Positions 1 through 9,970 of a stretch of DNA of 64,000 nucleotides are shown here, in pieces. Made by a program: the position numbers and the translations under genes. Below the pieces are notes generated by a model, which was not told the origin of the DNA, searched no databases, and was given only the letters and a program-made list of their open reading frames with translations. This DNA is from Fragum whitleyi (taxonomy: Eukaryota > Mollusca > Bivalvia > Cardiida > Cardiidae), in the NCBI GenBank assembly GCA_948146395.1, contig OX411549.1, forward strand, positions 39,417,692 through 39,481,691. Direction: 5' to 3'. How positions within the stretch are numbered: the first letter of the stretch is position 1; every line of letters starts with the position of its first letter.

Positions 1-1020
1 TCTTAGCACATGACTAGGAATCATATTTCATGGCTTCGTCCCGTCCAAACTTGAGATTTAACATAACATGGTTATTCAAAATTGGTTTGAACAATATGTT
101 AAAGTACACTGATTTAAAGGTTATGCTGGTTTCCTTACATTGTAACTCTCAGAGAAAAGAGAAAAAATATATGGTTCATTGACTTTTAAGTGACTATTTC
201 CGCATACTTTTTTTTGTTAAATCATGGGTTCATCTTTTGTAACCATCATCCGTCTCGGCACGTTCTATCAAGCTAAATCCGACCTTCAACATATAGAGAT
301 ATTGGTTCCTCCTTTTATCTGTTGGTAATAAAATGCCATTTTGTTATGAAATGCAGAATAAGTATCCAAAGGGGGGGAAGCATTGAGGGTGTTGGACATA
401 ATTCTCTGAATATTCTGTGTGTATATTTCAAGAAATATTCTAGTTTTAATCAGTATGTTCTGAAACCATTCTAGCCACAACTTGGCATTTTCTGCCATAG
501 TTTTGAATACGATTTATTGAAATTCGGCACGCCATCAAACCATTTACTGAGACGAGAAAACATCATACATACACAGAATGATACTTTATTTTGACGTTCT
601 TTTAGCAACCAACGAAAAAGACTTTTTTTGTTCTTAGATGGTTTAAGTGAATAATGGAAATTTCTTGATGTGTAATCATTCCATAAACCAAATGATAGAC
701 CAGTGAAATTATCTAGTTGGCGCATCCACTATCTTTGTATTAAGTTTGTCCCCTATGTGCACATTTCACTCTATTAAACTTGAAAATGGACAAGAAAATA
801 GCCACTAGATTGGCGTCAATGTTTATTTTATCATGCTCGTGTCTCATGCTCAAGCGATAGCTACTGCACGTTTAATTTAAATAACTTTACATTTTTTCAT
901 TTATTTGTTATTCAGCATTAATGTTTGTATGTTTTTGGGTATTAGATTTATCAATCTTCTAGTTTAAAAATAAATTAAAGTATCCACTTTAGAAAAATAC
1001 TTTAAAAAAAAATATATTTA
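1..1020. other. Unassigned AT-rich DNA
   Basis: No repeat family recognised elsewhere in the window is visible here, and no open frame has convincing splice sites or coding character. The short frames on the minus strand between 286 and 725 read through AT-rich sequence without recognisable domains. Confidence 0.5.
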
Positions 1021-1060
1021 CTATTATATAGATAGAGGATATTGAAAGAGTGGTCATTGG

Positions 1061-1114
1061 ATACCGAATTTATTAAACGAGTCATCTATAAACAGATAAA
1101 AACGAGGCTTCGCC

Positions 1115-1148
<34 letters not shown>

Positions 1149-1393
1149 CTATTTAGGATGACGATTTTAATAAATTCGGTATTTAATGAGCACAAATTTG
1201 ATAGTCTGTTTATAAAATGACTTAATTCTAATTATTCCGCGACACATATTACGCGTTTGCAAAACGATGTCAGCAAATCCATTATGATGTCATTTCATAA
1301 CGCAAATATAACGTTGATATCCGTTCTTAGCTCATTTCCATAGTTATTCCACTAGTGTAACAACACCCTTGTAAAATAAAAAAAATATTCAAC
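1061..1393 (+). mobile_element. Family E copy 1: hairpin plus CRE-like module
   Basis: The hairpin (1061-1182) has arms beginning TACCGAATTTATTAAACGAG and an apex reading CGAGGCTTCGCCGAG. A right-hand module (about 1230-1393) is shared with copies at 19.6 and 35.8 kb. The distal side of the hairpin is disrupted by a 28-T run at 1118-1145, where the 35.6-kb copy has only a TTTTT seed. In the right module the two CRE-like sites have decayed to TGATGTCA-type sequences. No coding capacity; a non-autonomous element is inferred. Confidence 0.75.
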
Positions 1394-1400
1394 ATGGTTA

Positions 1401-1927
1401 CAGTTAAGAACATCGTGAAATTGACAATATATATTATTGTGGAATTATTTAGGATTGAGATTGAATGAGTGTGTGGAGCGAGTTTTGAGTGAAATTCAAG
1501 GGAGGTAATCCAATATTGCTAATTTTGTTTAAGATGAACAATATTAGCGATATTCATTACCTCCCTTTAAAAATATTCGTACTTTTCTGCTCGATACGTA
1601 GGACATATGATAAGTGCGAATATACAAACGATTTTGTGTGTCTTCGATGACGCTTCCAAATCATCATAAAAATAAACAAACAAATGTAGCTGTGAAAAAT
1701 TGTGAACGATCCTGGGGCATTTCGATTTGTTTCGAAGCGTTTCTGGATTGTTTAAGTAAGTGTTTTGAATGAATGTATGAATGAATGAATGAATGAATGA
1801 ATGAATGAATGAATGAATGAATGAATGAATGAATGAATGAATGAATGAATGAATGAATGAATGAATGAATGAATGAATGAATGGATGGAGAATGGTATAT
1901 GTTACAATTTCATGATGTTATCAACTG
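1401..1927 (+). mobile_element. Family A MITE copy 1, with expanded GAAT microsatellite
   Basis: It starts TA|CAGTTAAGAACATCGTGAAA and ends CATGATGTTATCAACTG|TA, so the ends are inverted repeats flanked by TA, as in Tc1/mariner-type insertions. The central hairpin (1500-1566) has GGGAGGTAAT / ATTACCTCCC arms. In the right third, where other copies carry two or three GAAT units, this copy has a tract of nearly 30. No transposase is encoded. Confidence 0.85.
1766..1884 (+). repeat. (GAAT)n microsatellite inside MITE A1
   Basis: A near-perfect tetranucleotide array of just under thirty units. It sits exactly where other family A copies carry the short seed GAATGAATGAATGGAG (for example near 3976 and 15450), so it grew from element sequence. 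Confidence 0.95.
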
Positions 1928-1929
1928 TA

Positions 1930-3221
1930 TATAAATCTTCCTCTAAATAGCATGCGGTTGTATTTTTGTCTACTCACAATATGTATTGTCATGCCCATGT
2001 TTTTTCTCGAAATATTGACATTATTTCGGACAAAAGATCATCCTGGGATGGAAATAATAAGGTCGATTACATTTCCCCGTCAGATCATGGCCGCAATCCT
2101 GCCAGTCAAACACAATCATTTATCATGTGTAGTACAAAGATCACAAGTTGAGCATGGCGTTTTCCTGGCAGCACACAAAAGAGATGTTTGACTTTTTGGA
2201 CTAACGACGAACTTCTTTGATCAATGAATTCAAGACCATTACTACAAGATGAAGAAAATGGCTAAATACAATATTCACTATCAGTCCAATTTTGAGTATA
2301 AACCTCAATCAAAACTCGGTCAAATATTTTGTTCTTTAACTCCATAATCTTAGCGTGTTCTTTTTCGACTAGGAAACTTAATATAAGAGCAATATCTCAT
2401 ATTTCTTGTATTGAGAGGGTGAGATGGACTTGATAGTATATAAACTTTTCAATCTTGAAATTTCACGCCCTACTCCGCTTTTATTTTTTCTTCGTTTTCG
2501 CAATTAAAGAATTAGAACAACCGTTTATTTTCGTCCAAGATTGTAAATCTTTCACTTGGTGAACAATAAAAAGCTACATTTGCACTCGTGGCTTCGTCAC
2601 TTTTAAAAGATAAATCGAACGTAGCCTAAAATTAAAGGAATAGTGTATCTTCATTTTAATCGTAACCAAAATTACTTCAATTGATAGATCATACTTCAAC
2701 TATCAATAGTAAAGATTACAAAAACTTTATTCAAAGAAAATAACTCATTAAAATATCACCGTATAATCAATACATTGAAAAAAAAACCTATGATAAAATA
2801 AGATTTGATGATGATTTCAAAATCGTAATGTTAATAAATGAGAAATAATAAATAGCCGTAAGTCCTAAAACCTTTACACATTACCTCAGACCAATACAGA
2901 AACAAAATACGGTTCAATGGTTGTTTCGTTACATCGTGAAGTGAAAATAAAAACATATCTCCAAATGGAAGCATCTCTACATCAACAAGAACTAAAATCG
3001 TCAGTGATGATTTATAAGTCTGGGGGAAATATGAAATATGGACTATAAACATGGCCCACGGAATTGCAGAGAACAATTTTTAAATCCTTATCCTAAATTT
3101 GAGCATATATGTTTAGTTGTACCACGTCTTACCTTTGTTAGGCGGTCAAAATGCCAAGACTATAGAATGTTTTACAAGCTTTAGTTTTGATTTTTTTCGT
3201 CGCCTAATGACATTCTTATTT
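1930..3221. other. Unassigned DNA
   Basis: Nothing recognisable apart from AT-rich unique-looking sequence. The overlapping plus-strand frames at 1952-2191 and the minus-strand frame at 2831-3076 lack splice-site support and known domains. Confidence 0.45.
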
Positions 3222-3410
3222 GAAACCCGTCAAGCGTCGGGCGGAAAGTTATTATGTGGGAATTGCGTAAAGTATCGACCCTTGTCAGACTGCGCGAACT
3301 GCGCAGGCTGACTAAGGCCGAATCTCTACGCACTTGGATCATTTTCTGAATCTAGAGTGATCATTCTACCATCTTGTTATAGGTTTATTTGAACGTGACC
3401 TCCGGAATTC
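3222..3410 (+). repeat. Family C repeat, degenerate copy 1
   Basis: It contains CCCGTCAAGCG at the left, then GCGTAAAGTATCGACCCTTG, the palindromic core GTCAGACTGCGCG..TGCGCAGGCTGAC, and CTGAATCTAGAGTGATCATT, in the same order as the better copies at 7604 and 30039. Both terminal repeats are eroded. Confidence 0.6.
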
Positions 3411-3615
3411 CTCAATTGGAATCAATGCCTTAAAAATTTTATTCTACAAATAAAATGAGTAAAAATCAAAACAAATTAAATAAATAAATTAAACGGCACG
3501 AAATCGTGGTGTGAAAATGTCGATTTCACTTATATACGTCAAAATAAGGCGAACTAATGGTTTTCCGATGTAGGCTCACAGCGGTGTTGTTCTAAAAGTC
3601 ATTTCATGGTTATAT

Positions 3616-4057
3616 GGTTAAGTACATCTTGAAATTGACAAGGTGAATATTTTTTTTTTTTTTTTTTTTTTTAATTGAATTTGGAATGAAATTGAATGAG
3701 TGTGTAGAGCGAGTTTTGAGTGAATTTATTGGGAGGTGATCCAATATCGCAAATTTGTTCAGTATGAACAAAATTCGCGATATTTATCACCAACCCTTCA
3801 TGAAATAAGTTTATAAATAGCTTCCTATGTCTTCAAGAACCAATTAGACGCTTACAATTTCAATAATGTCATTTTTATCGCGATTTTTGTCTAGCTATAA
3901 TTATTTTGAATGTAGTTGTTGATCTTATCCTTTTTTGTCATTTTGAGCGTTTTCGAGAGTTTTGAGGGTTTTTTCGAATGAATGAATGGAGCGATGAGTG
4001 AACAATTTAGAATGGTTTTGATTTGGATGAATGCCAATTTTACGATGTTGTTAAATA
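3616..4057 (+). mobile_element. Family A MITE copy 2
   Basis: The left end reads TTAAGTACATCTTGAAATTG and the right end CAATTTTACGATGTTGTTAA, both eroded. The central hairpin at about 3730-3796 has CGCAAATTTGTTCA / TGAACAAAATTCGCG arms. A 23-T run (3650-3672) sits just inside the left end. The right third is present again immediately downstream. Confidence 0.75.
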
Positions 4058-4081
4058 GCCAGTCCAAGGAATTATGCCTTA

Positions 4082-4226
4082 ACTATTTTGCAGACTAAAA
4101 TTACATGATTTTGGAGCGTTTTTGATCGTATTGATTGAGTGTTTTGAATGAATAAATGGAGCGTTGAGTGAGCGAATTGGAATGGTTTTGAGTGAGATGA
4201 ATGTCAACTTCACGCTGTAACTAACT
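4082..4226 (+). mobile_element. Family A MITE, extra right-end segment
   Basis: A second copy of the family A right third. It contains GAATGAATAAATGGAGCGTT, GAGTGAGCGAATTGGAATGG and the terminus CACGCTGTAACTAACTG|TA. It is better preserved than the right end of copy 2, so either a partial tandem duplication or an adjacent truncated insertion is likely. Confidence 0.7.
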
Positions 4227-4360
4227 GTAGCTCGTACATTTAGTATTAACATGAACAATTTTAAAAAAAAACGTGTGATTTTGTTCAGAGTCAACTTTAA
4301 ATAGGGGTGATATATAACTAAGCTTAAATTATAAATGATAAAAAAAGACCAGACATTCGT

Positions 4361-4450
4361 TCATGATAACAAAACGGTGCAAACTGTTTGCAAATTACAT
4401 CCCGCTTTGCACGTCTTTGTGTGCAGAGTTTGTTTCATTTTGCAAATAAT
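4361..4450. repeat. Family B foldback fragment 1
   Basis: AAACGGTGCAAACTGTTTGC followed by CATCCCGCTTTGCACG matches the left arm of the intact copy at 32931. The right arm is eroded (TGTGCAGAG...TTTGCAAAT). Confidence 0.5.
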
Positions 4451-4917
4451 CGACACCGTTGTGTCATCTTTAACTCAAGACTACGTTGATAAAACTATTA
4501 CCCAAGTATGGATATCTTTTTCACAGTTTAACACGAAAGAAAAGAGAAGATAGGAATACAAAGCAAAATGCCAAGCTTTATAATGAAGCCTTACAGTGAT
4601 ACTTTTCCAAATTTTTACTTCTTGTCCACTTGTCAAGCCTCTGTTTAGCGAGAGATTACAAATAAATATATATGAACTTGCCCTACAACAAATCGCAGGC
4701 TTATCTAATAACGACATTGGCATAATTTGTACTGTAAATATGAATTGTATGATTAAATAGGTGTCACAAAAAGATAAACCAAACCAGGAGCATGACAAAA
4801 TGATATGGATCTTATAATTTTTTTTCTTTCACCTTTTTAAAATATTGTTGCTAGACATCTAAAAAATGTCATGTCTGAAACCAGTACACTTGATTAATAT
4901 TACTACACAACATGAGC

Positions 4918-5067
4918 CTGCGTTCAGGGCAACAAAGCGCCAAGGAGTGACGCCTTCTTGATACACGGAAAAGTCACGCACATGGTGCTTTTTCTGGAAT
5001 TCCCGTGAGTATTTCGTTTTTCTGAACGCAGGACAGCGTTCAGAAAAACAAAACGCTCGCGGGAGCT
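4918..5067. repeat. Family B-like foldback 2, CCTGCGTTCAG termini
   Basis: 4918-5032 is bounded by CCTGCGTTCAG and CTGAACGCAGG. Its right arm is repeated in inverted orientation immediately downstream (5035-5067, AGCGTTCAGAAAAACAAAACG..CGCGGGAG), making a second compact palindrome. The internal sequence differs from the canonical GCAAAGCGGGGTA core. Confidence 0.6.
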
Positions 5068-5560
5068 ACCATACGGATACACGTACATTATTTGGTGATA
5101 TATGCACTACTTTTTGGTTGTTTTTTATGCTTAAGGTAGGCAATGTGAAGTCAAAGAACTCTTATAGATAAAGAGAGAAAGTAAAGGTTTAATTTGTCTA
5201 TTCAAGTAAAGAAAGTAAAGATGAATTGGCCTTTGACAATTCGTCGATACAGGTTAAGGCAAAATAGGCATTTGATAACTAGTGCATCTACAGTGTACAT
5301 AATTAATGTGATGTCCACCACCAATTCTATTTACAGCATGCAGTGAAAATATGAAGTGAAAATATTAAGTGCAAGATTGTGCGAATACTCGTATTCTAAT
5401 TGGCCATTATCTCTGATAGGTAATGACCAGGCGCACAACGCGTCTATTTGCGAAAAGACGTAAAAAGGGACCGCCTTTGCCAGCAAACACACCCTACTGT
5501 AGTCGTGAAATGCATGCGTGAAAATAAATTATACGATCGTATTCTGCGTTATAAATGAAC

Positions 5561-5898
5561 TGGCAGGGCGGGGCTTAGCCGTGACGTAATTTGGCGATTT
5601 AACTTTAAAAAAAATTGGGGTCATTGAAAAGTTAGTCGGCAATAATCGTGAACGCTTGCAAATAACTGTATCATAAAACAAAATGGATTCACGTGCTTCG
5701 AGAAAGTGAACACATTTCATCGTTGGGTTCCCAAAGCCTCGTAACTTCAGCTTGTCCTAGCTGAAGTTAGGAGATTTTGGTACCCAACTTATGATTAAAC
5801 GTCTAAAGTTATTAATGTCGACTTTTTATAGAAGTAAGTAAAAGCTGGTTTCCCTTAACCTTAAGTGCGACGACCATCACTTAGGCTCCGCCCTGCCA
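5561..5898. mobile_element. Candidate MITE with ~22-bp inverted ends and central hairpin
   Basis: The ends are TGGCAGGGCGGGGCTTAGCC and, inverted, TCACTTAGGCTCCGCCCTGC. A 67-bp hairpin (5722-5788, GTTGGGT...ACCCAAC with TAACTTCAGCT / AGCTGAAGTTA inside) lies near the middle. A related CTTTGGCTCCGCCCTGCCAG terminus occurs at 40767-40789 at the end of SINE K2, so the right end could instead be SINE tail sequence. Confidence 0.4.
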
Positions 5899-6387
5899 GG
5901 GCATTTATCGTGGATAATACTAAAATCGAGAAAAACCGCCACCGCTTAGGTAAAAGGACATAATATTTTTGGACATGATATAAAAAAGGTAGTCCCGAGG
6001 CATGAAGAATATTGATATAGCCAATGTCTCAAAGGATTTCCGAGGAAAAAAATCTTGGATGCTTTCATAAAACAGCCAATACAAAATAAATCTCTGTATA
6101 TTACAGAAATATCGAGAAATTGACGCTCATTCTAACTAGAACCATACCAAATCTTTCAACCGGAGCACGCATTGCTTATCCAAAGCTCGACTGAAGAAGG
6201 CCGGTAATGCACAAAGTTCCGATTGAAAAAAAAAACAATATTCTTTGCAGATGTTATTTAATTCATATACCTTGATGGTATAGATCTTTCGTGTGATAGT
6301 AGGGAAATCACAAGTACGCCAAGTTTCATACTTCACTTAAAAAAGAACGGGGTTTGACCGATATTCAAATATATCTAGCCACCTTTA

Positions 6388-6411
6388 CCAACAACAACAA
6401 CAACAACAACC
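6388..6411 (+). repeat. Short (CAA)n microsatellite
   Basis: Seven or so CAA units in an otherwise non-repetitive stretch. Confidence 0.9.
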
Positions 6412-6575
6412 CCAAACGAAACTTGGGATGATTTCAAAATGGCCTTTCTAAAAAATCATATTTGTGGAATCCAAAAAGTTACCATTATCTAAAGTTGTAA
6501 AATGGTTTTTGTTCATGTCCGTTTACGTAAAAGAAGAAAGGAGAAAACTAACTAAATACATACGTTTGTTTTTAC

Positions 6576-6815
6576 CTGTAGCGTCCGGACAAAACGCCCG
6601 AACGTAGTGTTGTTGTTTTCTTCTTTTTCGGCGTCTTGTTCGATTCGAATAATTTCTGAGCATGCGTCGTCCTCGGTTTTAATGGAAGGCTGCGGACTAA
6701 GGCCGCCATTTTCTATGATTTCCGCTTCCGTTCCCCCTTTATCCGGAAGTGTTGTCACCTCGTCTGTGACCTTGCTAGTGGATGCTGTCATATCTTGTGA
6801 TTGTACGAGGCATCT
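6576..6815 (-). CDS. Probable protein-coding exon, unknown product
   Basis: This is the best-supported coding segment in the window. On the minus strand the acceptor is GTCATTATCATTTCAG| and the donor CTACAG|GTAAAAAC, giving a 240-bp exon open throughout as 80 codons in phase 0 at both ends. The peptide is hydrophilic and acidic, with Ser/Thr, Glu and Asp-rich stretches (TEAEIIENGG, TEDDACSEII, DAEKEENNN), and ends FGRFVRTLQ. It shows no membrane segment, signal peptide or recognisable motif. Met at codon 9 (6789-6791) could be the initiator, making this a first coding exon with upstream 5' UTR, or it may be internal. An out-of-frame ATG sits at the exon start. The charged, low-complexity character fits a disordered N-terminal tail of a cytoplasmic protein or the cytosolic end of a transporter, but I do not recognise the family. 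Partner exons should lie at lower coordinates (downstream) and possibly higher (upstream); none is evident, so large introns are likely. Confidence 0.6.
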
Positions 6816-7603
6816 CTGAAATGATAATGACAAAACAAGATTATTTAAGTTACAATAATATACAGCTAGCTTCACAATGGATAACAAAGGGTTTGGCTCG
6901 GTACTCATGCCGTATGTGTGGGCCATGGAAAAAACCGAAATCGATAGCCGAAATTGAACTCGGGACCTCTTGATCAAGAGCCTGACGCTTTGACGCTTTG
7001 CATTACGACAACCGAAACTACAACAAATAAAGAAATGAGGTTGAATTCATGAAAAGAATATCCTGCAAAAACATAAAAAAAATGTTGATATGTAACCCAT
7101 GTGTCCCTTACTTGCGAATACTCCCCATAAATGACCAATATAGGACCCGTGCAACTACTTTTCTCGTGGATGTTGGATTTATTGCAGACATATAGTGTTC
7201 CAAAGGACCCTATGTTGGTTCCAGCTTAAGACAATTCATGTATTTAGGACCAAATTCTGTCTTGCAAAAATTTACATGAGAGGTTTGGTTTATTTTCCTC
7301 TCTCTCTCTGACTTGCTTCCTTTTGTACGTGTAAATTAACTCAGACACAGTTCTTAAAAGGGGAAAAAATTCTAAAAAAGAAAGAAAAAGACCTAACACA
7401 TGTATTCCATTAGTCATAAAACCATTCAATCTATGCTATAACCTGAATTCGCGTGACTAGCGACCATAATCTGTAAATAGTTAAATGAGAAAACATCGCG
7501 GCTTTTGTGGTTGGTGAGATTGGCTCCAATATTGTACAAAAACTTTGCATGTAAAGCGGTATTAGAATGAATTCTTTGATTGCTTTTAGAAATGCAAATA
7601 CAA
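6816..7603. other. Probable intron or upstream flank of the 6.6-kb exon
   Basis: AT-rich sequence with no recognised repeat except a short CT tract near 7300. It follows directly upstream of the acceptor of the minus-strand exon, so intron is the simplest reading. Confidence 0.4.
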
Positions 7604-7844
7604 ATGTGACCTGTCAAGCGAAAAGGGACCATCTTGGCAGTGCGTAAAGTATCGACCCTAGTCAGACTTGGGTCGAAACCTTTCGCAATGTGCTTATTTT
7701 CTGAATTTAGAATGATCAATCTACCTCTCAGAGAAAGAATTTTTGAAATGCAACCTCTGGTTGACCTATGCTGGACCAAATCTCTTTTTCAAATATTCAT
7801 TTTACAGAGTTCCGAGATTGTCCCTTTTCGCGTGACGGTCACAT
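7604..7844 (+). mobile_element. Family C TIR element, copy 2
   Basis: Bounded by ATGTGACCTGTCAAGCGAAA and TCCCTTTTCGCGTGACGGTC ACAT, an inverted pair. It contains GCGTAAAGTATCGACCCTAG and CTGAATTTAGAATGATCAAT, as at 30039. The central palindrome is largely deleted. No coding capacity. Confidence 0.8.
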
Positions 7845-8055
7845 TTATATAAGAGATGTACAGATAAGGGGGTAAAGTAAGCCTTAACTTTTAATTTCTC
7901 AATGAAACCTTATGTTGTCTCTTGAAGAGACGATTCCAATGATCACCAACAAAATAGGGTTTGCGCGATAATAAGTTGATTTAAAATCTCAAAACCTTCC
8001 ACATGTAGCTCTGATAAAGTGCTGAATCTAAAGGATATATACATCTGCGCTTTAA

Positions 8056-8401
8056 AAGTGTAATGTTTTTATGGGCGGATCGGTGGTCTAGTGGTAAAAC
8101 ACAAGACTACCAAACCTAAGGTCCGTGGTTCGAATCCCGAACGCGGCAGGATTTTTCAAGGATACTTGCTATCCTCCGCCTAACTAGAAGTGACCTGCTA
8201 AGAAACCCAGAGGTAGCTTCGCGTGTATCGGTGCTTTACACTGGGCACGTTAAAGAACCAAGGGGATCTTTTCGTAGAATAGCTAGGGGCGTATGAATCC
8301 GGATCTCCTTGTATCCGCTTCTTTCTCTCATGGTCCATACCATATATGCCTAGAGCACGGAGGGACCTAAATCCTACAAATACACACACAAGTGTAATGT
8401 T
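8056..8401 (+). mobile_element. SINE K3, full length, with 12-bp target-site duplication
   Basis: AAGTGTAATGTT occurs at 8056-8067 and again at 8390-8401, bracketing a ~322-bp element. The head has a pol III A box (TGGTCTAGTGGTA, 8083-8095) and B box (GGTTCGAATCC, 8127-8137) in a tRNA-Gly-like context. The body carries CTGGGCACGTTAAAGAACC and ends in an AC-rich tail. An intact duplication means the insertion boundaries are preserved. It depends on a LINE for mobility, as SINEs do. Confidence 0.85.
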
Positions 8402-8475
8402 AAAATACGGTTCATCTCTCACGAATTAAGTGTTTGTTGAACAGGGACGTTTTTTGTTGTTTTCCAAACGCCGCT

Positions 8476-8655
8476 TCATTTTGTACCCGTTTCAAGCACT
8501 GCTGGGTGCTTTTGACTAATGACCATTCTACCATCGTGCCTATTATTTTATTGAAGTTGGACCTTATGTTCATCTCTTTTAAAAGCAGACTTTTTCAAAT
8601 ATCTATTTTATAAGGAGTTAACAGAAGCAGTTCGAGTGACGGGTCTCATTTATAT
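8476..8655 (+). repeat. Family C remnant, copy 3
   Basis: Contains ACCATTCTACCATC, TTTTTCAAATATCTATTTTA and a terminal GTGACGGGTCTCATTTATA, in the order seen in intact copies. The left end and the palindromic core are gone. Confidence 0.45.
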
Positions 8656-8702
8656 AGTCTACAGGTTACCACAACAACGTAAATACAGCTTATCTATATT
8701 CT

Positions 8703-8855
8703 ATATTCGTACTTTTATTGGCCTGGGTAGCGTAAAAAATATGATAACAAGACACCCCCTATCACAAATTCTGGTGTCGATTTCCAATCGAAAAAAATTA
8801 GGGGGTGTCTAGTTATCATATTTTTCGCTACCCAGGCCAATAAAAGTACGAATAT
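8703..8855. repeat. Near-perfect 153-bp palindrome
   Basis: The arms of about 62 bp start ATATTCGTACTTTTATTGGC and end with its complement GCCAATAAAAGTACGAATAT. They run inward through GACACCCCCTA / TAGGGGGTGTC to a short loop around 8770-8795. The arms differ at very few positions, implying a recent origin or correction between arms. No homologue elsewhere in the window. Confidence 0.9.
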
Positions 8856-9720
8856 CTTGGCTTTATGTGGATCTTTTGCCGCGAAATTTGGAATGTGTGT
8901 AGAGGATACATAAATGCTCTTAGACAAACACAAACAATGAAGAATAGTCAGGTTTTTGACAAAAAATTAATGACAAACCTAAAAATCGAGCAAAGTCACT
9001 CACTCCTAGGGTTAGAACTCGCTCATTTTGCTTAGTTGTTACCCTCCCCTTTTATTTCCTAAAAGAAGAACCATTTATCTCGACAGTGATACTAAAAATT
9101 GAAATGAAAATGATTATTTTGGTTTACAAATCAGCCAAAAACTTGCCCCACCGTTAGTTCCTTATCGAAAAAATCGATCAGGTGTCCATGAACCTTCTGG
9201 TGTCGGCGTGGCATGTTATACCCTTTGTTACTCAGAAATGTGCGATTTTACTTATGATTATTACACATTAGTAGAACAGAAACTATACAATGTATATGTA
9301 ATTTTAAAAAGAGACAGTTAGCACTGTAATTGCGTAATCAATGGCAAATTAATTACGTCATTATCCTCCGCTAGCAATCTAAAAGAAAAAAAATGTCATT
9401 ATCTTAAGCAGCTGTATTCCAGCTGTAAATAAACATTTTGGCTCTCAAACGACGATAAGTTCATTTTCAAAACATTTTATTGGTTTAAAACATCATTGCT
9501 GTAAGATGCTCACAAAGGGAAAAAAAACAGATGAAGACGAAAACGAATCATAAAATTTGACATGTTCTGACTAAATTCTTCTGCAGGCTATCGATCTTGT
9601 GTAAACATAAGGATTCCTAAAGACGATAATTCTTCCCTTCATGAAATAATGTTTATACATTTTTGTACCAGAATAACGTATCAAACAAATTATGAGGGAA
9701 TACGTTACGCAAATTAAAAC
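8856..9720. other. Unassigned DNA
   Basis: No recognisable repeat, RNA or exon. Confidence 0.4.
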
Positions 9721-9721
9721 A

Positions 9722-9970
9722 TATGAGCCTGTGCGTGAGATTTCCAACATTTTCAAATGTGTGCAAAGCAAAGACTCTGACCAGCCTGTGCATCTGCACA
9801 GTCTGACCACAGTTTTTACTATGCGTTTAGTAGATAGAACAGGTGTCCAAGTATCTAAAGACCACCTAGTTACTTTTTTTTATTCACAGTATGTGGCTGT
9901 CTACGCTTCTCAATGTCTGGATATCACACTCATTACGAATTGTTAGAAATGTCACGCTAAGGCTCATGTT
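9722..9970. mobile_element. Family D TIR element, copy 1
   Basis: Inverted ends: TATGAGCCTGTGCGTGAGAT at left, and GAAATGTCACGCTAAGGCTC at right. Internal CTGACCAGCCTGTGCATCTG ..CAGTCTGACC palindrome, then a CAAGTATCTAAAGACCACC segment also present at 21.8 kb. A frame of 84 codons crosses it but is part of the repeat. Confidence 0.8.
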
